NCBI GenBank assembly: GCA_037013495.1
Contig: CM072807.1
Coordinates: forward strand, 16,123,001-16,187,000
Reading direction: 5' to 3'
Source: Hippophae tibetana
Lineage: Eukaryota; Streptophyta; Magnoliopsida; Rosales; Elaeagnaceae
DNA length: 64,000 nucleotides
A model generated the notes under the pieces. It worked only from the letters and a program-made list of their open reading frames with translations. It ran no database searches and was not told where the DNA came from. Made by a program: the position numbers and the translations under genes. Shown here piece after piece: positions 1 to 12,663 of this stretch. Position 1 is the stretch's first letter; each line of letters starts with the position of its first letter.

Positions 1-1914
1 ACAAGATTTTCCATCCCTCGATCGGTTCGTGGTAGTATATTTCGATGACATTGTGATATATAGCCGGACTTTGGAAGAACATCTCGAGCATTTGAAGAAG
101 GTGTTCGAGGTCTTGAGGGAAAATGAGCTATATTTCAAGAAGGAGAAATGTTCCTTTGCCCAAGTTGAGGTGATGTTCTTGGGGCATAGGATAAAGGATG
201 GGAAACTGATGATGGATGAAGCCAAGGTAAAAGCCATCCAAGAATGGGAACCTCCTGTCAAGGTTCCTGAGTTAAGATCTTTCCTTGGACTAGTGAACTA
301 TTACAGAAGGTTTATCAAGTCCTACTCAGCGAGAGCAACCTCACTGACTGACCTGCTCAAAAAGAACAAGTCTTGGGAATGGACAAGCGAATGTCAAGCC
401 TTGTTCGAGACTTGAAGAAGGCCATCAGTGGAAAACCGATACTTTGCCTACCAGACCCCTCCAAGATGTATGAGTTGCACACAGATGCTTCAGACTTTGC
501 CATTGGTGGAGTGCTGATGTAGGAAGAGCGTCTGATAGCTTATGAGAGCCGCAAGCTTAATGACACCGAACACCGCTACATTGTGCAAGAAAAGGAAATG
601 GCAGCTATCATTCATTGTCTAAGGGTTTGGCGACACTATTTATTGGGTTCTCATTTTGTTATCATGACGGACAATGTAACAACAAACTGCTTCCAGACTC
701 AAAAGAAGTTGAGTCCCAAGCAAGCTCGATGGCAAGACTTCTTGGCGGAATTTGACTACAAGTTGGAGTACAAACTCGGTAAGGCCAATGTGATGGCTGA
801 TGCGCTGAGTCGAAAGACGTAGTTAACAGCCTTGAGTAGGCCAAGTAGTCCTTTGCTGGAAAGGATCAAAGAAGGGTTGGAGCATGATGCTCTTGCTCAA
901 AACCTCATTGCCCTCATTAAAGAAGGAAAAACATGACGATTTTGACTGAGTGACGGACTACTCTATGCCAAGCAGAATCGCATCTTTGTGCCAAAGTGAG
1001 GGAGTTTAAGGAAGGAGCTTATCAAGGAGTGTTATGATGCGCTATGGGCTAGACACCCAGGAATGGGACGCACCCTTGCTTTGATCAAGTCAATCTACTA
1101 CTGGCCTCAACTACGGGACGATGTTGAAGCTTACGTGAGGACTTGTCTTGTATGCCAACGCGTTGCTGGAGCTTTATCTCAGGCACTTTGTTAGTGCCAA
1201 CCAACACGATTGAGCTAAGTTGTTGGATGTAGCTCAATTCTCTTATAACTTACAAAGGAGCGAGTCTACCACGAAGAGTCCTTTCGAGATCGTCATGGGG
1301 CAGCAACCTATGAGTCCTGCTGCCTTCAAATTTGCCAAGGCATGGCACGAACAAACTGAGTTGGCCCGAGCCTATTTGAACAAGGCATCTAAGAAGATGA
1401 AGAAATGGGCTGACAAGAAAAAGAGGATGGTGGAATTTCAGGAAGGAGATTTGATCCTTGTTAAATTATTGCACCAACAATTCAAATCTCTACGGAAGGT
1501 TCATAAGGAGTTGGTAAGGAAATATGAAGGACCATTTCCAGTCCTCAAGCAAGTCGGTAAGGTGTCTTACAAGCTGCAACTCCCTCCGAAGCTTAAAATC
1601 TATCTTGTTTTTCATGTAAGCATGTTGAAGCCTTATCATGAAGACAAGGAAGACATAAGTCGGGGAGAATCAAAGAGGATGCCTACTGTAGTGGTAACCT
1701 CCTTCGACAAAGAAGTGGACTCAATCTTGACAGACTGCCTAATCCGACGTAGGGGCGTACCAAGTTATCGAGAATACTTGGTCAAGTGGAAGAATGCCCC
1801 AGATATAAAGACAAGCTGGGAACTTGAAGATTCTTTGTGGCAATTCAAAGATGACATAGAGAGGTTCAAGCTTGAAGGCACGACGAGAACGGCGCGAACT
1901 TGAGTGGGGGAGGG

Positions 1915-2545
1915 TGTTACGTCCCGCTCGAATTCTCCGACAAAATCCAAAGAAATAGTGGTTGCCTAAAGGATCTAGACTTTTCTACATGAGAAGGTTC
2001 TAGAGTGGCCTAGAGATGTCTAGAAAGAGCTAGAGTTGGATAGACTCAACTCAAGCCTTGAAGACTCTAGAATGCTCCAGAATATACTAGCATGTGCTTG
2101 AAGGTGCTAGAATGGGTTGTAATATTCTAGAACGTGGTGGATGGTTCACGAAGGATGTGGAAGCCGCTGGAAGCTTACGGAACATCCTAGAACTTGTATG
2201 AAAGAGCTAGATAAACCTAGAAGACTCTAAAGTTGGCTAGAAGGTCCTAGAGCCTTGTGGCATATTGTAGATAAAACTAGAACACTCTTGTACATTCTAG
2301 ACTTAGAATGATCTAGAAAGTTGTGGCATAGCCTTAAGTTTGGAGTCACACTATAAATAGACTCATTGGTCTTCATTTGTAATCATCCTTGGGAATTCTT
2401 AGCATCTTGTAACATAATCTCTCTAGAGCAATACAAAACACTCTTTACAAACTCTCTTTCTAATCTCTTTGGAGTTTCATTCGGATTCAAAGGCAAGTTT
2501 AGTGCAACGGACGGTACTAAGTGTCGCACGATTGCTACTTGAAAT
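1915..2545 (+). repeat. 3' LTR of the gypsy element, with a 10-bp periodic array
   Basis: The LTR begins with TGTTACGTCC directly after the polypurine tract. A TATA box (TATAAATA, 2352-2359) marks the likely promoter. Upstream of it, about 2001-2323 is a degenerate decamer array whose units mostly end in CTAG or GTGG and begin with AA. The right end is not exact: I place it near 2545, where the sequence changes to ordinary AT-rich intron, because the 5' LTR is not available for comparison. Confidence 0.75.
2001..2323 (+). repeat. Helically phased decamer array (HSE-like) in the LTR
   Basis: About 30 successive 10-bp units are visible. From 2060 onward GAA recurs on the same 10-bp phase at 2060, 2070, 2080, 2100, 2110, 2130, 2150, 2160, 2170, 2180, 2190 and 2200, and again at 2220, 2240 and 2280. 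TTC lies on the half-phase at 2125 and 2145. GAA alternating with TTC every 5 bp is the layout of plant heat-shock elements. A separate near-match, GAAGGTTCTAGAG, lies at about 1993-2005. No function is shown. Confidence 0.8.
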
Positions 2546-2839
2546 TTAAGGTCGTGAAATTATGCTCTGATATGGCCTCCATTTTTTTAACTTAAATAAG
2601 CATAGTTCATAAGGTCACCACAAATACCAAATACCATATGAGTTATATTCTGCTTTTACATGTATGTCAAAATGATTTAGGGGAAGTTCATGCAAATATA
2701 CAATTCATTTCTATATTGAATTGGACAATCATATTTCAGCTCATACTCTAAGGTGGCCTCTATTTTTTACTTAAGCATGCCCAATTCATAAGCTAAACGC
2801 AATGCTTCATAAAATAAAAGAAGAGAGAAAGAGTCTTGC

Positions 2840-5800
2840 CTCCATGTATGAAGTCCGACATCTTTCATATGCACGTTCCAGAAAAGTTTGCACATATTTC
2901 ACAAAATCACTTGCAAATTTAGGCATTGCTTGAGCCCACCCAAACACCTAGGTTGAGGATTTTCAAATCAGCTAGTTTGATTTCAAATAAATTAGACTGA
3001 GACATGGATATTAATGCATCACTACCAGCAAATTTACGCAAAAGATAGAAAATGTAACTTGCCTCTTTTGCTAAGAAATCTATTGCCAACAGTCCCTGCA
3101 AGACAGGTCGACCCTTCTCAATGGATGGTGTATAAGCAGCAGAAGTATGTGCTCTAGGTCGGAACGCAGCTGGACCTATAAGAATGCCACCAAGATTCAG
3201 AGATTTCCCCCCAAATAAGGTCTCCGCACTACAGATCTTATATATTTTAGTCATATATGCAACAAATGTTCCCATGTTTTATGCAGGGGATCACATGTTT
3301 TCTTTCTTATTATGCATTAGTGTTCTGTGGCAGTTTCTTTATCATTTCCCAAGATATGCCCAATGCAGTAAGCATGTGACCTTTTCCCTCTCATGTTATG
3401 GTTAACTTACAAGATATACATTAAATTTTTTTAAGCATTTAGTAACACAGTTTTTCATGTTAAAAAAAAAACCGAAAAAATGCTAAACAAGGTTATAAGT
3501 TCCAAATACTAGCAATTATATATGCTAAGTTTTATTGGCACTTGCTTGATATAGCCTGCTGGACGCTTTTCCTGTAGTCCACAAACATTGCAGGTAAAAA
3601 ATGATCCTTCACAACGTTCTCCACAAAAGCTAGCAAGCCATCATTCCTGGGTTGTAGAATTAGAGTAAAAATATTTATTCAAAAGTAATTTGTACAAAGG
3701 TAAGCAAAATATATAGATAAAGACACTAAATGGATGTCATCAAGAAACAAGTGATTCATGCAGCAAGTAATGGTGAGTATTCATCTATATCTTATTTTGA
3801 AATTATTTGTCAATTTTAAAAATAAAAGGTAATGGCACACCACACTTTTACACGTCCCCAAAAAAACATGGGATGCATGTGATTTGCACTTAATTTTAAC
3901 AGAAGAGTCAAAGACAGATATTAAAAATGTCGATTTTAAATGATTAGGCACCATTTTTGTCAAAAAAAATTGGTTGGGGGCCGGAATGCCACTTTCACTA
4001 AAGGCAGGTGATCATAAGCCTAATAAAGCAAAAATAAAGCTAACAAATCAGTAGGCTTGCAACTTGAAATAGAAATTTACTTTTCAAGCTTACCCCAGCT
4101 GGGAATATTTATTGGGGAGAATGGAAGCAACTTTGTCCATAAACTGCATGGAAATAATAATCAGAAAAGGCACAGAGAAAAAGAACTCACGATAAAGAAT
4201 CTATTTGCAGGCACAAAAAAGATAATAGAACCAAACCTGATGAACAGGCCGGTAAATGGATGCAGCAAGATATATGCCTTGCTCTGGCAAGACCGTTGCA
4301 CACCCATAACCTTCCTGTAATACATTTGAACCCCTCCTATTCCATCCTTGGCGAATGAGATCAGCTCCTGTAGAATATAAAATATAGGCCACCATAAACA
4401 ATAAAGATCAACAGGGTTGTTGGAGCACAGCATGTTGACGAGAGTAATAAAGTTTGCAAAATAAATAAAAATGTTTCCCACTTTGAAAAATCAGATTGCA
4501 GTAGGATGAGAGCCTAGCTTGAAGGCTTTTAGATTAGATTTTCATTAAGCATGAGCCAAAGCCAATCTTCATCCTAAAACTCAATTCATTTACTTTAGCA
4601 AGCCTGATTCCACAGATAAAAGACACAAAAGGAAGTAGACGTACAAGCATTTATACATACAAGCAACATAACCGATATGAGTTGTACATGCTCATACAAA
4701 ACCCACGTATATACATATGTTCTCTAGTACATTGCTTACAAATAAATATTTGAATTTCATGAATGCCACAAAAGACATGAAGCAATCATTTTAATATAGA
4801 CGACTTTCTAATAGGAAATAGATTGCACTTAGTTAATGAAACTATATTCTTAAGGAAAAAGAGAAAAGGCATGGTTATTCTGATATTTTTAACATACCCT
4901 GGTTGGGAATGGATATACTAGCATCGGAGAACCGAAATGCAAAAGTGAGACCCTCTTCTGCCCCATCCCTGTAACATAAACGTCTTAACATTACATGATA
5001 ATACTATGCAAATCATGTTAAAAGTAAACAAAATACAGCAGACCATATGATTTAGCTCTTGACATGAGTGTCTTCCAGGAAACAGTAGAGTAAGAAATAA
5101 TTGCAATAAAGAGCAGTTGAAACAGAAATCAAGTTCACTTACCTCTTCTCTTTGGAAGGGACCTTGTTTGCAAGTCTAGCTGTTTGTACAGCAGCATCTG
5201 CAGATGCAGCTTCAGGAGTTGCTCGCAGAATCTCGCAAATAAGCTGTTGGCATTCACTCTTTGGGACACAAGATCAAATAATATATATGAGAAAAGGTTT
5301 AAATCCGTAACACTCGTGGTTATAATATACTCTTAGAATTTAACAGTTCTTACATGTTAAAGCAGATGGTTTACCTGTAACACAGTCAAGGAAAACCCAA
5401 TACTGTAGCCTCCAGTAACTTGAGATCCTTCAGAATCAGGGTTCCACTTTATGTCTGTTGGCATTGACTTTGGTGTATTCATGACAACCTGTTGAGCAGA
5501 TTTTGATTCCAGCAGCTCTCCAACGACAACATGATTTTCTGGAAAATTTATACTAGGATTATTAGTCCCATATAAAAACAAAGGAAAAGCTTAAAAAGGA
5601 CCCTCTTATCTCACCAAATATCCGAACAACAGTGTCCAAAATTGAATCTAGAAGTTCCCTTGCTGCAGCCTGGGCTTTTCCTGAGGGAGCCATCACAAGC
5701 GAGACGGGGCTTACTGCCAACACAGTCCCAGCCAGTGATATTCCATTCTGACGCTTCTGCTTTGGCAATTGGTAACTTTCGAATTGCCCCTTCAAAAAAT

Positions 5801-8800
5801 GTAGACTAGCCGAAGCACTCCGAGTAGTCTGATCAACACCATACCTTGAAGAACTAACAAATTCTGCATGGGCTTTAATCTTGGATATGATAATGTCATG
5901 AATAGTAGGTCGCAGTCTTTGGCTGTACAGGAGAAAATAAATGAAGCCTGATGAATCATCTCAAATATAAGGAACAGACATGAAAGAACACTAATAATTT
6001 TTGTTCGACTAGGAAGAGGAATACAAATCTTAGTAAAACCAGGATGCAGTTTTAGTAAAATTAAGAATGGTACGATTTGTTTGGCAAACAAATCTGGGAT
6101 AAAGCTTGTTTACCTCCACCCTTAAAAGCATGACACCATCAAAAAATCAAATTTCTCTCTTCTTTCATTTTTTCCCATGTGTTATTGTAAATGGAGCTAG
6201 AATTGAGAAAGCCATATTCTCTAGTGTTTAAGACTAATGGGAATTATTATGTTTGAAATCCCAACTTTGCATTACAACATAACTATTTCCCCATCCACTT
6301 AGGTGATTACATTCTAGCATGTTCCAGCTAAAAGAAGGCTGGATTTAGAAATAGTTACATAATGCTGGGACAAGACAGTGCTAAATTCTAGATAGTCCTA
6401 GAAATAGGAAGATAGGAAAGGAATCCAAAAATATTCCTTATTAGAGAAATATAATGCCTGAGATTCCATGACCTGGTCCTAAATGGGAGAGAAAACTAAC
6501 GCATTAATAGTCACAAAGACCAAATAAAATTATTTTAAGAAGGATTCTTCAAGAGATAGGTTTGTACTAACTTTTGCCTCCTAAATTTAATGAATACACA
6601 ACCCTTTTACAAATGTTATATGCATATCACCTCTTTCCAATTCAATTTGCATCGATTGTAGAAAAGTTTAGTTGATTCAATTGTGGTAGCAAGGGCATAA
6701 AATTTCTAAAAAGGTGATAGTTAAGTGTGATGAGTGCTCAAAAGCATTAAATATATCGTGATTTTATTCATGTTAAATGATTAAATAGATTTGTATTTGT
6801 TTAGTTTTACTATCATTTTAAAGAAATCTATCTTTTCAGAATCACGGGTATGTTTTATTGTTTTTAATTTATTTTAACTTCAAAAGGATATAATTGATCA
6901 ATACTAGAAGAATATATGTAAAAGCACTACATTGCAACTTTAAAGCTTCAAAGATAACATATGTAAAGCATTACATATGTTCCAAACAATGAAAAAAGAT
7001 ACACAAGAAAATATGGGTTCAACGTTAATCAGATTAACGTGGGCTACGGTATTGAAGTTCATTGTGCCACAACCGCAAGGCTAAAAGAGTGAGAATTGAG
7101 CATCCTAAAAATTGTTGTGTGCCATGACGTGAAAATAGTGTATGCCGAGGCAAGAGTAAAATTAATCGAGTTCCAACCATATACAGCCTATGTATGCCAC
7201 AACGTGAAAGAAATTTGTGACGCAGTGCCAATCTTTTGATCCATATTTTTCTCATTTTCAATACCTATAAATTGGACCCCAATTGCATTGTAAAAATATC
7301 ACTTAAATCCTTATCCTTTCCGCTTCTTAGTTTTTTTCTTAAGTTTTATTAGCTTTTCTTTTAATAGTTTCAAAGTTCTTCTCTCATTTAAGAGTTGAAC
7401 AATTCTAATTTATGTAATAACTTTAATTTCAATTCAATAAACAGTATTGGTAATTATGTTTAGAGGTTTTTCAGAACATAAACGATACTAAGATTTTGTA
7501 AAGATACAATTGAGGTATATTTGAATGTATTCCTTTCAGATTATCTGTGTTATTTTACATACCATATATTTAATTTATTAATCATTTATTAAAATATACA
7601 TGTACGTCTATAAATAATGAGATATTAGTAATATTATTATGCTCGTAAAATATTAAAATAGATAAACATTTTTATAAAATAAATTAAGTTTTATTTCTTC
7701 ATCAAGATTAAACAAAGTTTATAAACAAAAAGTGTATAGCTTAGTATTTTTAGTAATAAACATGAGAGTTATATTTAGGATTTAATTATCTGAATCTGAT
7801 TTAGAATCAACTCTTAAGTTTTGGATTTAATTATTCAGATCGTTAGAGGACTGTATTTCAAGGATTTTCATAAGAATTATTATTGAGAGATATATTGACG
7901 ATGTATCCTTCATAGTAGTTTTAAAATCTAAAAGTTAGTATTTCAAATACTTAAATCATTAATTTAACTTAGACACTTTAATGAGAGTTTAACGGTCGGC
8001 TCCACCAAAGGTGACAATTAAATGATTTGTTAATATCTTAGAAAAAAAATATAATTTAATTAAGAATTGACATGTCGACTCCACCAAAGGTTTGCAAGTT
8101 AAAGTTAAGAATTTTTATCTCTGTCTTAAGATATTTTCTAATAAAAAAAAAATAATCAATAATCTTAATTCATATTTTTACTATCCTAATTAATATTGAG
8201 CAAGCATAATTAACTAACTAATGTATTCTATAAATTCTTCAGTGCATGACAAATATTCATTTGCCTAAATGTTTAATAAATCTATCTTTATTTTTATGCC
8301 ATTAGATTAGATGTTCAAACTAAAACAATCTTGATAGGATATTTAAGTTATTATTTTCGTTTTGAAGAATTTGTTGAATTATTTAAAAGATCACACTATT
8401 CCTCTTTAGACCAACCTTGGAAGTATAATTATCCTTTTCTATAAGTGATTCGTACACTTGTGAGCTATTTTATAAATCAAACAAAATTTGTACGCAACAT
8501 TTTGTACATCAAAGAAGTCTACACTCCAAACATGCTAGCTGTCCTTTTTTTCTTTTTCTTCTTTTGTTGTTAATGTTAACCAAAGAAAATAGATAGCTAG
8601 CTGTTTAAATTTCCTTACTTTCAAATCCATGCTTTAGATAGAAAGAAAGAAACATGTTGGAATACCAACCATATCATAGCACCTGCAGCAGCAACTTTCC
8701 CAAGCATGCAGAGACACTCAACCATGGTCTGCAGATACTTCACATGGAGGGGAGCATCACTCTTTTTTATTGTTTCCTAAATCCAAATATAACCGGGGAA

Positions 8801-11800
8801 TGTCAGTCCAAAAGACAAGTTAATAAGTATGCAAACACGAGATGTGAATAGACAGTCCCCGTACAACAAATTCATCAGGAGTGGCATATGAAAGCCATGT
8901 CAGCATTTGACGTTGAATGATCTTGGCATCTTTTGTGTTACCATCACCACCATTTACCCTTGCTGAAGCTGCTAGCCCATCTGAGGTGACTTCATCGTGT
9001 AATTCAAGAGCATTCTCCTCATCATGGCCATCAAAAGGCGAACTGATGCATATTTAGAAAATACAGTAAGAAATGAAGCAAGATAGTTACACCAAAACCT
9101 TTATCTCAATATGACAATTAGTCACAGCAATGTCAAATTAAAAATTAATTGTCTACTGAATACTTGAATTCCATTGGATTTAGCTTGAATCACACTAAAG
9201 ACAATGGCATCATGATAATTGACAGAAAAGTTTGCAGATGGCTAAAGAATTGTACCAAATTAGTCCTAAATAACTGAGCATATTAGCCAGCATATTCAAT
9301 GTCTCTCAAAAGAAATACGTTTCTGGAAACTTTAATACCAGATAGCTTTACAGATTTTCCCAAAATGGATGAAGAATACAAATTTCTCAGGGACCTACGA
9401 GAAAATTAACAATAAAGTTAGACTCGCCAAACTTACCCATCAACCTTTAATAACCTGGTTCTTCGTGATAGAGGCTGTGCATTATTCATTGAAAGTGCAG
9501 CAGCTGTGGTGGTTGGCACCTCATCATTGTTATCAAGGATACTCAAGGCAGTTACACTACAGAAAAGAAAATGCTCATTACAACTAAAATGAGAAACATT
9601 TAGATCAGTGAAGACAAAGAGCAGCATCTCAAAATTCTCATAATGTTTTAATAAAATTGACAAAGGAAGTCAGTATATAAAGTATTTAAAGAATAATAAG
9701 TTACAACAGCGACAATAACAATGGAAGACAGAGATAATATGAGCATCAAATGGACAACTACACTTTGAGCAATACTCATTGGCAACATATTAATATGAGA
9801 AAATACTAAATACCTTGAAACCTTCAAATAGCCCAAGCACAGAGAGAGAGAGACAGAGAGAGTGAAAATGTAGTGCTTTCTCGTAAAATGAAATTGTGTG
9901 AAAAATTCAGAAGGATTCAAGCCCATTAGACGTATTTAAAAGGAGTTACTTAAGGAAAAAGAAAGAACCTATGTTCACCCTGGTTGTAAAGATGGGAGTG
10001 CAAATCCTCCAAAACTTTATGAAATAAAAGTCCTCGTAACTTTGTCAACTCAGATCGAACATCTTGGAGGGCACCAACCTGGACCATTTTAGCAGAAGTT
10101 AAAAAGTTGCTTTATGCAAGCATGCCACAAGGGAAAAAAAACATACACGAACCCTTAAGTCTAAATTGCATTTAGAACAATACAATTAAAGATTAGAAGA
10201 GCTCTAATTAGTTCTATTTTATGTTGGAATGACACATGAGAATTATGAGTAAATGGGAGGCCCTTGACCATCATATTTTAGTCTTTTGCTTCATGGTTGG
10301 GTAAGGTTGCTGGTTTTTCCTAAAACATTTTCCATTTTTAAAGAAATATTTATTTCCTACAAGGATGTGACTTTTTGCCAAGAAAAATAAAGAAATCTTC
10401 ATGACCAGAAAGATTCTAGCAATGGAAATAAAAAGTTAGCAAGCTTACAGTTTGAAGCCCTTCTCGCTCGAGCATAAGTGCTGACTGAACATGCAATTGA
10501 ATTGCAGCATAATACTGCTTTTCAGCAATAAGCTTTTCAATACGAGATGGAACCTGGGAAGAATTAAACAAACAAGATGATAGATCTTCACAGTAATAGT
10601 TAAATCTAAATAAGATAATGAGCCTAAGAAAATAAAAATGCATCATGATCTGGCAACTATTTTGGTCCAAGTAACCTTCATATAATTATTTGATCAGTAG
10701 CTAATTATTCAGATAATGCATGCATGCTGAAGTATACACATGGTCATTCTTTTATCTGTTGTGCAGACGTTATTTCAAAGGTTGACCCGGTTCACAAGTT
10801 CAGACAATATCATTATCCAAAGCAGTGCAATCAAGGAAATAGACAAACCTTAGCTATGCCCTCAATTTGATCTAGTAATGAGATTATGTGACGCAGTGTC
10901 ACTGATCGATACCATAACTGATGCAGTTGTTTATTGCGAGCACTAAGGTGCTTTTTTGCCTCAGCTAAATCAACCTTTAAATCAGAAATGCTTTCTGCAG
11001 ATTCACTGAACAGACGCAATATCTGACAGGAAATTCAAAAATAATAACATAACAAAGGGTAAGAAACCAAAAGGTGAGGGCATCATCACATTCACACAAT
11101 TACTGGAGCTAAATTATATACTACACTTTTGACCCAAAAAAAATTAATATGCCACACTAATCATAATATATTTGGATGATACATTTTGAAACATGAAGCA
11201 GCCCAAGAGATGCAACAATAAGGTCAATACTGTTACTAGGAAGTGCTTTGACCCAAAAAATACCTAATTTTTTGTAAATACTAAATAACAAAGATATTAA
11301 TTGTCCACTATCATGGACACCAAAATTCTTGAAAAGAAAAGAAATTATAAAACATGGTAAGACTACTTTATGCAAAAAAAAATTGGAAACTATCATTAAA
11401 CCTGGGAGTAATTCTGAATTGCTTTGTTAAAGCCACCGTGAAAAGCATGCACAACTTCATCCACAACATCCTCGAGAGTATCACTTTGCTCCTTTAGAAA
11501 CTGGACTTCACCCTCACGATCTTTCGATGTCAAAATGTGGACAACATGAGGCAATGAGTCAAAACGTGCTGCAGCCCAGCTCTCATCTATTCTTGACAGC
11601 TCATCTCTCAAATGCTGCATTAACCATAGTGTCACTCAGGTTACAAAAGATGCACTTTACATACTTGAATTTACTTTATGAAGTGTTCTTGGGTCGGCAA
11701 AAACTTCTTTGTAGAACTATTCTATTAGTCTAAATGGCATGAGTATATCAATGGTTTTGAACAGCAAAAAATTATTTATACTATCTTACGTATTTCAAGA

Positions 11801-12663
11801 TTAGACAAAGTGACAAATATTTTCAAATATATTGTATCAGCAGCTCCATTCTAAAATGTATTTTTCTTTCCTTTTCTTCCCCCTATAACTTTGTCTACAA
11901 TTCAACTACTTGAATAAGGATTATTGATTGGTTATATCATCACACTCAACCAAATGCCTCTATACTTTCACAAGTCATATTTGAATAAAGACTTTGAAAC
12001 CATTCAAACTAGAAAGCCATTTAAGTGACCGAGCGTCATGCTGAGGCAGCGAGGGTTGAGACCCATTACATGCCATGCAAATCTTCCATGACAGGAAGAG
12101 ACAAATAACACTAAACGTTTGATTTTGTAGCCAAACACCTCAGTACTAGAGTCTTAACATGAAACTGGCTCACTAAACAGCCCTCTCCATTAAGAGAAAC
12201 AACTTTTTACACTACCAAAAAGTTAGAAATTACCTCACGGTATTCTTAAAAGTTTAAAATCAAATAACACTCAATGTGAGTAAGCAGGAGTGCATTCCCT
12301 CAGTGCATTTGATATTTTAGTAATGGTCTCTTTTTCTTATCAAAACAATAAATAAAATTGAATAAATATTATTCTTAAATAAAAGAAAAAAATTCCCAAA
12401 TTTATCATCTTCTAGGTTTTTTTTCCCTTTCTTTTCAATTCAGCTTTTCTCACGGATCATAAGCAACCTCAGGACACATATTCATGTATCTAATCCTCAA
12501 TTAAACACAAAACAAGGAATATGGACCTTGTTTTATTTTTATTTTTTTGCTGTAGTGTGGAATATGGAATCTATAGAATGGGAATGCAGAAAATGAAAAT
12601 GAACAGCTAAATATAACTTACCACTTTATCTGGGGATATAGGCAATCCGTCAAAAAATCCCAT
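2840..12663 (-). CDS. SEC8: Exocyst complex component SEC8 (EXOC4), exons 1-17, 3' end outside window
   Basis: SEC8 is a subunit of the octameric exocyst, which tethers secretory vesicles to the plasma membrane. Spliced exons read in one open frame of 737 codons; the plant protein is about 1050 residues, so roughly the last 30% lies left of the window. Coding exons: 12663-12622, 11614-11402, 11022-10849, 10553-10449, 10078-9969, 9556-9437, 9042-8865, 8776-8670, 5922-5615, 5538-5375, 5258-5143, 4968-4898, 4367-4237, 4143-4094, 3646-3546, 3175-3063, 2947-2840. The start is MGFFDGLPISPDK, as in Arabidopsis (MGIFDGLP). Diagnostic stretches include RIDESWAAARFDSLPH, LWYRSVTLRHIISLLDQIEG, EQGIYLAASIYRPV and FRPRAH. 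Donors 1-14 are GT; donors 15 and 16, and by inference 17, are GC. No frame damage was seen. Intron 8 (2.75 kb) holds an LTR-like insertion. Confidence 0.93.
6727..8525 (+). mobile_element. LTR-like insertion in SEC8 intron 8 (probable Ty3/gypsy solo LTR, old)
   Basis: The block starts with TGATGAGTGCTCAAA, which resembles the LTR start of some plant gypsy families. It has repeated TGCCACAAC / TGCCATGACG-type words at 7060-7220 that look like CpG-decayed TGCCGCGGCG motifs. A TATA-like CTATAAATT lies near 7263, and an AATAAA polyadenylation signal at 7436-7441. Two near-identical words, GTCGGCTCCACCAAAGG and GTCGACTCCACCAAAGG, lie near 7993 and 8072. No coding remnant accompanies it, so a solo LTR is the simplest reading. 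The boundaries are approximate. The heavy decay suggests an old insertion. Confidence 0.45.

Larger units (their letters stand above)
1..2545 (+). mobile_element. Ty3/gypsy chromovirus LTR retrotransposon, 3' part, broken
   Basis: Pieces of pol are readable in order on the plus strand: reverse transcriptase with the conserved YFDDI box at the left edge (29-415), RNase H (about 440-822, ending in the usual DALSRK tail), integrase zinc-finger region and C-terminal part (about 900-1600), and a chromodomain-like tail (about 1700-1900, EYLVKWK...SWE). The chromodomain marks it as a chromovirus. A purine-rich tract (1902-1914) precedes the 3' LTR. The coding region is broken in several places, so this is a fossil of moderate age. 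The 5' LTR and gag lie left of the window. The element sits antisense to SEC8, inside the intron that follows SEC8 coding exon 17. Confidence 0.9.

Noticed and set aside
4057-4481. Several short frames around SEC8 exons 13 and 14
   Set aside because: They are unspliced readings or antisense shadows of SEC8 exons and introns.
2840-12663. U12-type introns in SEC8
   Set aside because: Checked because U11/U12-31K is nearby; no donor matches the RTATCCTT consensus.
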